Origin: Atherix ibis | Taxonomy: Eukaryota > Arthropoda > Insecta > Diptera > Athericidae | Direction of reading: 5' to 3' | NCBI GenBank assembly: GCA_958298945.1 | Contig: OY282608.1 | Coordinates: 14,609,933 to 14,673,932, forward strand | Length of the DNA: 64,000 nt | Shown: in pieces, positions 55,935-64,000 of the stretch | How the letters are laid out: each line of letters opens with the position of its first letter | How positions within the stretch are numbered: position 1 is the first letter of the stretch | Notes under the pieces: model-generated | What the model saw: only the letters and a program-made list of their open reading frames with translations | Database searches by the model: none | Told to the model about the DNA's origin: nothing | Position numbers and translations under genes: made by a program

Positions 55935-56190
55935 CCTACAAAACAACAAGCCAATAAACCAACAAACTAACAAACGAACAAACAAACAAACCTACAAACC
56001 AACAAACCAACAAACCAACAAACCAACACACGAACAAACCAACAAACCAACAAGCCAACAAACCTACAAACCAACAAGCCAATAAACCAACAAACTAACA
56101 AACGAACAAACAAACAAACCTACAAACCAACAAGCCAATAAACCAACAAACTAACAAACGAACAAACAAACAAACCTACAAACCAACAAA
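55935..56190 (+). repeat. 56-bp minisatellite cluster in E unit 3
   Basis: CCTAC at 55935 and 55991, and at 56063, 56119 and 56175, all 56 bp apart within each cluster; the clusters are 128 bp apart. The first unit has the private change CCTACAAAACAAC. Diverged single relatives lie near 56495 (CCTATAAACC), 57012 and 58259. Confidence 0.84.
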
Positions 56191-56536
56191 CCAACAAACC
56201 AACAAACCAACAAACGAACAAACCAACAAACCAACAAACCAACAAACGAACAAACCAACAAACAAACAAACCAACAAACCAACAAACCAACAAACCAAGT
56301 AACCAACAAACCAACAAACCAACAAACCAACAAACCAACAAACCAAAAAACCAACAAACCAACAAACCAACAAACCAACAAACCAACAAACCAACAAACC
56401 AACAAACGAACAAACGAACAAACCAACAAACGAACAAACCAACAAACCAACAAACCAACAAACGAACAAACCAACAAACCAATAAGCCAACAAACCTATA
56501 AACCAACAAGCCAATAAACCAACAAACTAACAAACG

Positions 56537-56569
56537 AACAAACAAACAAACAAACAAACAAACAAACAA
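56537..56569 (+). repeat. AAAC tetramer run
   Basis: About 8 pure AAAC units after CTAACAAACG, ending at the next AACC. It sits where the 56-bp unit normally has AACGAACAAACAAACAAACC, so the run is probably an expansion inside a 56-bp unit. Confidence 0.88.
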
Positions 56570-58300
56570 ACCAACAAACCAACAAACCAACAAACCAACA
56601 AACCAACAAACCAACAAACCAACAAACGAACAAACCAAAAATCAAACAAACCAACAAGCCAACAAACCAACAAACCAAGTAACCAACAAACCAACAAACC
56701 AACAAACCAACAAACCAACAAACCAAAAAACCAACAAACCAACAAACCAACAAACCAACAAACCAACAAACCAACAAACCAACAAACCAACAAACCAACA
56801 AACCAACAAACCAACAAACCAATAAACCAACAAACCAACAAACCAACAAGTCAACAAACCAACAAACCAACAAACCAACAAACCAAGTAACCAACAAACC
56901 AACAAGCCAACAAACCAGCAAACCAACAAACGAACAAACGAACAAACAAACAAACCAACAAACGAACAAACCAACAAACGAACAAACCAACAAACCAACA
57001 AGCCAATAAACCTACAAACCAACAAGCCAATAAACCAACAAACCAACAAACGAACAAACAAACAAACCAACAAACGAACAAACAAACAAACCAACAAACC
57101 AACAAACCAACAAGCGAACAAACAAACAAACCAACAAACCAACAAACCAACAAACCAACAAACCAACAAACCAACAAACCAACAAACCAACAAACGAACA
57201 AACCAACAAACAAACAAACCAACAAACCAACAAACCAAGTAACCAACAAACCAAGAAACCAACAAACCAACAAACCAAGAAACCAACAAACCAACAAACC
57301 AACAAACCAACAAAGCAACAAACCAACAAACCAAGAAACCAACAAACAAACAAACCAACAAACCAACAAACCAAGTAACCAACAAACCAACAAACCAACA
57401 AGCCAACAAACCAACAAACCAACAAACGAACAAACGAACAAACGAACAAACAAACAAACGACCAAACCAACAAACCAACAAACCAACAAACCAACAAACC
57501 AACAAACCAACAAACCAACAAGCCAACAAACCAACAAACCAACAAGCCAACAAAATAACAAACCAACCAACCAACAAACCAAGTAACCAACAAACCAACA
57601 AACCAACAAACCAACAAACCAACAAACCAACAAACCAACAAACGAACAAACCAACAAACGAACAAACCAACAAACCAACAAACCAACAAACCAACAAACC
57701 AAGTAACCAACAAACCAACAAACCAACAAGCCAACAAACCAACAAACCAACAAACGAACAAACGAACAAACGAACAAACGAACAACCGAACAAACGAACA
57801 AACAAAAAACTAACAAACCAACAAACCAACAAACCAACAAACGAACAAACCTACAAACGAACAAACCAACAAACAAACAAACCAACAAACCAACAAACCA
57901 AGTAACCAACAAACCAACAAACGAACAAAACCTACAAACAAACAAACCAACAAACGAACAAACCAACAAACGAACAAACCAACAAACCAACAAACTAACA
58001 AACCAAGAAACCAAGAAGCCAAGAAACCAAGAAGCCAATAAACCAACAAGCCAACAAACAAACAAACCAACAAACTAACACACCAACAAACCAAAAAACC
58101 AACAAACCAACAAACCAACAAACCAACAAACCAACAAACCATTAAACCAACAAACGAACAAACGAACAAACCAACAAACGAACAAACCAACAAACCAACA
58201 AACCAACAAACCAACAAACCAACAAACGAACAAACCAACAAAGCAATAAGCCAACAAACCTACAAACCAACAAGCCAATAAACCAACAAACTAACAAACG

Positions 58301-58331
58301 AACAAACAAACAAACAAACAAACAAACAAAC
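58301..58331 (+). repeat. AAAC tetramer run
   Basis: About 7-8 pure AAAC units after CTAACAAACG, in the same position relative to AAGCCAATAAACC as the run at 56537-56569, so the two are probably homologous. Confidence 0.87.
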
Positions 58332-58370
58332 CAACAAACCAACAAAACAACAAACCAACAAACCAACAAA

Positions 58371-60115
58371 CCGACCAACCAACAAACCAAATAACCAACA
58401 AACCAACAAACCAACAAACCAACAAACCAAGAACCCATTAAACCAACAAACCAACAAGCCAACAAACCAACAAACCAACAAACCTACAAACCAACAAACC
58501 AACAAACTAACAAACCAACAAAAAAACAAACCAACAAACCGACAAACCAACAAACCAAGTAACCAACAAACCAACAAACCAACAAACCAACAAACCGAGA
58601 ACCCATTAAACCAACAAACCAACAAGCCAACAAACGAACAAACCAACAAATCAACAAACCAACAAACGAACAAACCTACAAACGAACAAACGAACAAACC
58701 AACAAACCAAGTAACCAACAAACCAACAAACGAACGAACCAACAAACAAACAAACCAACAAACGAACAAACCAACAAACGAACAAACCAACAAACCAACA
58801 AACCAACAAACCAACAAACCAAAAAACCAAGAAACCAACAAGCCAACAAACCAACAAACCAACAAACCAACAAACCAACAAACCAAAAAACCAACAAACC
58901 AACAAACCAACAAACCAACAAACCAACAAACCAACAAACCAACAAACGAACAAACAAACAAACCAACAAACCAACAAACCAACAAACCAAAAAACCAACA
59001 AACCAACAAACCAACAAGCCAACAAACCAACAAACCAACAAACCAAGTAACCAACAAACCAAGAAATCAACAAGCCAACAAACCAATAAACCAACAAACG
59101 AACAAACCAACAAACGGACACACCAACAAACCAACAAACCAACAAACGAACAAACCAACAAACCAACAAGCCAACAAACGAACAAACCAACAAGCCAACA
59201 AACCAACAAACCAACAAACTAACAAACAAACAAACCAACAAACAAACAAACCAACAAACCAACAAACCAAGAAACCAACAAGCCAACAAACCAACAAACC
59301 GACAAGCCAACAAACCAACAAGCCAACAAACCAACAAACCAACAAACGAACATACAAACAAACCAACAAACCAACAAACCAACAAACCAACAAGCCAACA
59401 AGCCAACAATCGAACAAACAAATAAACCAACAAACCAACAAACCAACAAACGAACAAACCAACAAACCAACAAGCCAACAAACCAACAAACCAACAAGCC
59501 AACTAACCAACAAACCAACAAACGAACAAACAAACAAACCAACAAACCAACAAACCAACAAATCAACAAGCCAACAAACCCACAAACCAACAAGCCAACA
59601 AACCAACAAATCTACAAACGAACAAACAAACAAACCAACAAACCAACAAATCAACAAACCAACAAACCAACAAACCAACAAACAAACAAACCAACAAACC
59701 AACAAACCAACAAACCAACAAACCAACAAACCAACAAACCAAGTAACAAACAAACCAACAAACCAACAAACCAACAAACCAGCAAACTAACAAACCAACA
59801 AACCAACAAACCAACAAACCAACAAACCAACAAGCCAACAAACCAACAAACCAACAAATCAACAAACCAAGTAACCAACAAACCAACAAACCAACAAGAC
59901 AACAAACCAACAAACCAACAAACGAACAAACGAACAAACCAACAAACGAACAAACCAACAAACAAACAAACAAACAAACGAACAAACCAACAAACCAACA
60001 ATCCAACAAACCAACAAACCAACAAACCAACAAGCCAACAAACCAACAAACCAACAAACGAACAAACAAACAAACCCACAAACCAACAAACCAACAAACC
60101 AAGTAACAACCAAAC
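58371..60115 (+). repeat. C-D round 7 (partial C)
   Basis: E ends and C enters at CCGACCAACC (58371), without the C head upstream. AGAACCCATT near 58432 and 58600, CGAACGAACC near 58735, AAGAAATCAACAAGCC near 59061, ACGGACACACC (59114), ACATACAAAC near 59350, AAGACAAC near 59898 and GTAACAACC near 60103. The D part matches 39.1-40.2 kb at an offset of 19,957 bp; the C part is closer to rounds 1 and 2. Confidence 0.82.
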
Positions 60116-61305
60116 CAACAAACGACCAAACCAACAAACAAACCAACCAACCAACAAACCAACAAACTAAGAAACCAACAAACTAACAAGGCAACAAAAC
60201 AACAAACCAACAAACCAACAAACGAACAAACCAACAAACGAACAAACCAACAAACCAAGAAACGAACAAACCAACAAACCAACAAGCTAACAACCAACAA
60301 ACCAACAAACCAAGTAACCAACAAACCAACAAACCAACAAGCCAACAAACCAATAAACCAACAAACGAACAAACGAACAAACCAACAAACGAACAAACCA
60401 ACAAACCAACAACCCAACAAACCTACAAACCAACAAGCCAACAAACCAACAAACCAACAAACGAACAAACAAACAAACCAACAAACCAACAAACCAACAA
60501 ACCAACAAACCAACAAACGAATAAACAACAAACCAACAAACCAACAAACCAACAAACGAACAAACAAACAAACCAACAAACCAACAAACCAACAAACCAA
60601 CAAATCAACAAATCAACAAACCGACAAACCAACAAACCAACAAACCAACAAACCAACAAACCAACAAACCAACAAACCAACAAACCAACAAACCAAGAAA
60701 CGAACAAACCAACAAACCAACAAGCTAACAACCAACAAACGAACAAACCAACAAACAAACAAACCAACAAACCAACAAACCAACAAACCAAGTAACCAAC
60801 AAACCAACAAACCAACAAACCAAAAAACCAAGAAACCAACAAGCCAACAAACCAACAAACCAACAAACCAACAAACCAACAAACCAACAAACCAACAAAC
60901 CAACAAACCAACAAACCAACAAACCAACAAACCAACAAACCAACAAACCAACAAACCAACAAACGAACAAACAAACAAACCAACAAACGAACAAACCAAC
61001 AAACCAACAAACCAACAAACCAACAAACCAACAAACCAACAAACCAAAAAACCAAGAAACCAACAAGCCAACAAACCAACAAACCAACAAACCAACAAAC
61101 CAACAAACCAACAAACCAACAAACCAACAAACCAACAAACCAACAAACCAACAAACCAACAAACCAACAAACCAACAAACCAATAAACCAACAAACCAAC
61201 AAACGAACAAACCAACAAACAAACAAACAAACAAACCAACAAACCAACAAACCAACAAACCAAGTAACCAACAAACCAACAAACCAACAAACCAACAAAC
61301 CAAGA
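60116..61305 (+). repeat. P module after a D-to-CGACC junction (round 7)
   Basis: Carries the same junction GTAACAACCAAACC to AACGACCAAACC as near 40.18 kb, then AAGGC near 60188, two AAGCTAACAACC sites near 60284 and 60723, CAACCCAAC near 60411, AATAAACAACAAACC near 60523 and P cores. Offset to 40.19-41.39 kb is 19,921-19,929 bp. Confidence 0.84.
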
Positions 61306-62390
61306 AACCATTAAAACAACAAACCAACAAGCCAACAAACCAACAAACCAACAAACCAACAAACCACCAAACCAACAAACTAACAAACCAACAGGCCAAC
61401 AAACCAACAAACCAACAAACCAACAAACCAAGTAACCAACAAACCAACAAACCAACTAGCCAACAAACTAACAAACCAACAAACGAACAAACCAACAAAC
61501 GAACAAACGAACAAACCAACAAACCAACAAACCAAGTAACCAACAAACCAACAAACGAACAACACAATCAAACAAACCAACAAACGAACAAACCAACAAA
61601 CGAACAAACCAACAAACGAACAAACCAACAAACCAACAAACCAATAAATCAACAAACCAAGAAACCAAGAAACCAACAAACCAACAAACCAACAAGCCAA
61701 CAAACCAACAAACCAACAAACCAACAAACCAACAAACCAACAAACCAACAAACCAACAAACCAACAAACCAACAAACGAACAAAAAAACAAACCAACAAA
61801 CCAACAAACCAAAAAACCAACAAACCAACAAACCAACAAGCCAACAAACCAACAAACCAACAAACCAAGTAACCAACAAACCAAGAAACCAACAAGCCAA
61901 CAAACCAATAAACCAACAAACGAACAAACGAACAAACAAACATCCGAACAAATTAACAAACCAACAAACCAACAAACGAACAAACCAACAAACCAACAAG
62001 CCAACAAACCAACAAACCAACAAGCCAACAAACCAACAAACCAACAAACCAACAAACGAACAAACAAACAAACCCACAAACAAACAAACCAACAAACCAA
62101 CAAACCAACAAACCAAAAAGTCAACAAACCAACAAACCAACAAACCAACAAACCAACAAACCAACAAGTCAACAAACCAACAAACCAACAAGCCAACAAA
62201 CCAACAAGCCAACAAACCAACAAACCAACAAACGAATAAACAAACAAGCCAACAAACCAACAAACCAACAAACCAACAAGCCAACAAGCCAACAAACGAA
62301 CAAACAAACAAACAAACAAACCAACAAACCAACAAACCAACAAACCAAGTAACCAACAAACCAACAAACGAACAAAACCAACTAACAAAC
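61306..62390 (+). repeat. B module, full-length copy (round 7)
   Basis: CCATTAAAAC (61308), ACCACCAAACC and AACAGGCC near 61366-61396, AACTAGCCAACAAACTAAC near 61453, ACACAATCAAAC near 61562, ACATCCGAACAAATTA (61940) and AAAAAGTCAAC near 62116. It has AACGAAC where the copies at 35.19 and 41.69 kb have AACGTAC, so it did not come from those in their present form. Confidence 0.85.
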
Positions 62391-64000
62391 AAACCAACAA
62401 ACGAACAAACCAACAAACGAATAAACCAACAAACCAACAAACCAACTAACCAACAAACCAAGAAACCAAGAAGCCAAGAAACCAGCAAGCCAACAACCCA
62501 ACAAACGAACAAACAAACAAACCAACAAACCAATAAACCAACAAACGAACAAACAAACAAACCAACAAACCAATAAACCAACAAACCAAAAAACGAGCAA
62601 ACCAACAAACAAACAAACCAACAAACCGACCAACCAACAAACCAAGTAACCAACAAACCAACAAACCAACAAACCAACAAACCAAGAACCCATTAAACCA
62701 ACAAACCAACAAGCCAACAAACCAACAAACCAACAAACCTACAAACCTACAAACCAACAAACTAACAAACCAACAAACAAACAAACCAACAAACCGACAA
62801 ACCAACAAACCAAGTAACCAACAAACCAACAAACCAACAAACCAACAAACCGAGAACCCATTAAACCAACAAACCAACAAGCCAACAAACGAACAAACCA
62901 ACAAACCAACAAACCAACAAACGAACAAACCTACAAACGAACAAACGAACAAACCAACAAACCAAGTAACCAACAAACCAACAAACGAACGAACCAACAA
63001 ACAAACAAACCAACAAACGAACAAACCAACAAACGAACAAACCAACAAACCAACAAACCAACAAACCAACAAACCAAAAAACCAAGAAACCAACAAGCTA
63101 ACAAACCAACAAACCAACAAACCAACAAACCAACAAACCAAAAAACCAACAAACCAACAAACCAACAAACCAACAAACCAACAAACCAACAAACCAACAA
63201 ACGAACAAACAAACAAACCAACAAACCAACAAACCAACAAACCAAAAAACCAACAAACCAACAAACCAACAAGCCAACAAACCAACAAACCAAGTAACCA
63301 AAAAACCAAGAAACCAACAAGCCAACAAACCAATAAACCAACAAACGAACAAACCAACAAACGGACACACCAACAAACCAACAAACCAACAAACGAACAA
63401 ACCAACAAACCAACAAGCCAACAAACGAACAAACCAACAAGCCAACAAACCAACAAACCAACAAACTAACAAACAAACAAACCAACAAACAAACAAACCA
63501 ACAAACCAACAAACCAACAAACCAACAAGCCAACAAACCAACAAACCGACAAGCCAACAAACCAACAAGCCAACAAACCAACAAACCAACAAACGAACAT
63601 ACAAACAAACCAACAAACCAACAAACCACCAAACCAACAAGCCAACAATCCAACAAACGAACAAACAAATAAACCAACAAACCAACAAACCAACAAACCA
63701 ACAAACGAACAAACCAACAAACCAACAAGCCAACAAACCAACAAACCAACAAGCCAACTAACCAACAAACCAACAAACGAACAAACAAACAAACCAACAA
63801 ACCAACAAACCAACAAACCATCAAGCCAACAAACCCACAAACCAACAAGCCAACAAACCAACAAATCTACAAACGAACAAACAAACAAACCAACAAACCA
63901 ACAAATCAACAAACCAACAAACCAACAAACCAACAAACAAACAAACCAACAAACCAACAAACCAACAAACCAACAAACCAACAAACCAACAAACCAACAA
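62391..64000 (+). repeat. C-D round 8, cut by the window end
   Basis: CAGCAAGCCAACAACCC near 62482, GAGCAAACC near 62595, CCGACCAACC (62626), AGAACCCATT near 62686 and 62854, CCTACAAACCTACAAACC near 62738, CGAACGAACC near 62990, ACGGACACACC (63361), ACATACAAAC near 63597 and AACAATCC near 63646. Offset to 42.48-44 kb is 19,897 bp in C and 19,890 bp in D, so 7 bases were lost between. The array continues past the end. Confidence 0.85.

Larger units (their letters stand above)
48481..58370 (+). repeat. E subfamily: distinct variant set, about 9.9 kb
   Basis: Same octamer, different accessory variants: CTAACACACC (49070, 51271, 53651, 54162, with CTAAGACACC at 54354 and another near 58075), CCGTGTAACC (49437, 51646, 51838, 53954, 54729), ACCATCAACC (50259, 50522, 52771, 55687), AACCACAAACC, AACAAGGCAACAAACC and CCTACAAACC paired at 56 bp. 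None of the B, C or D signatures ACATCCG, AGAACCCATT, ACGGACACACC or CTAAAAAACC is seen here. Longer runs of the AAAC tetramer are also common. Confidence 0.82.
53587..58370 (+). repeat. E unit 3 and extended tail
   Basis: Starts with CTAACAAACCAAGCAACC near 53587 and has CTAACACACC three times in quick succession (53651, 54162, and 54354 as CTAAGACACC), CCGTGTAACC (53954, 54729), CGAAAAACC (54977), ACCATCAACC (55687) and 56-bp pairs near 55935-56190. From 56.2 to 58.37 kb the tail is P-like with many AAGTAACC units and AAAC runs (56537-56569, 58301-58331). A last CTAACACACC lies near 58075. Offset from unit 2 is 2,916 bp at CGAAAAACC and ACCATCAACC. Confidence 0.7.
1..64000 (+). repeat. Satellite array of the octamer AACAAACC filling the whole window
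   Basis: Every line of the window is made of AACAAACC units (complement GGTTTGTT) in one orientation. They are interrupted only by point variants and by 1- or 4-base phase slips. The commonest variants are AACAAACG, AACAAACA, AACAAGCC, AAGTAACC, AACTAACC and AATAAACC. No unique sequence, transposon end, long inverted segment or RNA gene is visible. The unit is two related tetramers (AACA, AACC), so insertion or loss of 4 bases shifts the octamer phase without breaking the texture. The array runs off both ends. A non-coding satellite or minisatellite of a eukaryotic genome is the natural reading; the species and chromosomal position are not determinable here. Confidence 0.98.

Noticed and set aside
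1..64000. Telomere repeat array
   Set aside because: The G-rich strand reads GGTTTGTT, which has only GG pairs and is not a telomere motif known to me. The many variants and kb-scale modules are also unlike telomerase-made DNA. A subtelomeric position remains possible.
1..64000. CRISPR array
   Set aside because: There are no unique spacers between constant repeats; the whole sequence is repeat.
1..64000. Centromere function or G-quadruplex formation by the GG pairs of the - strand
   Set aside because: GG pairs 6 bases apart could at best form weak two-layer structures. Nothing in the sequence (for example a known CENP-B-like box) supports a centromeric role.
1..64000. Bacterial or plasmid origin, tRNA or rRNA genes
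   Set aside because: No stretch departs from the octamer texture enough to hold such a gene.

Overview
The window is one uninterrupted tandem-repeat (satellite) array. I find no gene, RNA gene, transposon or unique sequence anywhere in the 64 kb. The basic unit on the + strand is the octamer AACAAACC (GGTTTGTT on the other strand). It is itself two related tetramers, AACA and AACC, and it runs from the first to the last base, so both ends of the array lie outside the window. The + strand is almost entirely A and C (a perfect unit is 5 A and 3 C). G and T occur only as scattered point variants such as AACG, AAGCC, AAGTAACC, AACTAACC and AATAAACC. The long open frames on both strands follow from the 8-base period and are not evidence of genes. 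The setting suggests a eukaryotic nuclear genome read with long reads, probably a heterochromatic, pericentromeric or subtelomeric block. The species cannot be told from the sequence.

The array is not featureless. Point variants and small phase slips act as fingerprints and show a hierarchy: tetramer, octamer, minisatellites (56 bp and about 190-450 bp), tandem duplications of about 0.95, 1.97, 2.45-2.5 and 2.75 kb, and a super-repeat of several kb. I call its modules P (near-pure octamer cores with the variant AAAAAACCAAGAAACC), B (AAACCATTAAAACAAC, then AACAGGCC, ACACAATCAAAC and ACATCCGAACAAATTA), C (CCAACTAAC, GAGCAAACC, CCGACCAACC, AGAACCCATTAAACC) and D (ACGGACACACC, GTAACAACC, CTAAAAAACC, AAGATAAC). 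The order P-B-C-D recurs from about 17 to 46.9 kb and again from 58.4 kb to the end, with truncations and skipped modules.

Layout: 0-1.8 kb, degenerate leading block with a diverged C head. 1.8-5.8 kb, duplicated D-type blocks and four copies of a 325-bp module ending in CTAACAAGGCAAC. 5.8-7.7 kb, tandem duplication with a 951-bp period. 7.7-9.2 kb, degenerate. 9.2-11.5 kb, B-like and C-like segments with A-tracts. 11.4-16.3 kb, tandem duplication of about 2.45-2.5 kb. 16.3-17.6 kb, B with an internal 400-bp duplication. 17.6-27.5 kb, two rounds of C-D-P, with B between them. 27.5-33.0 kb, a 2,748-bp tandem duplication. 33-46.9 kb, rearranged B-C-D-P rounds including a 1,968-bp tandem duplication. 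46.9-48.5 kb, P-type with a 448-bp duplication. 48.5-58.4 kb, a distinct subfamily (E) with its own 2.2-2.9 kb units and 56-bp minisatellites. 58.4-64 kb, a second copy of the 38.6-44 kb arrangement about 19.9 kb downstream.

Nothing here looks like a coded biological system. The interest lies in the way the array has grown and been homogenised by repeated unequal exchange. Module boundaries were found by eye from diagnostic variants and are good to tens of bases, not single bases. Assembly error in so repetitive a region cannot be excluded.
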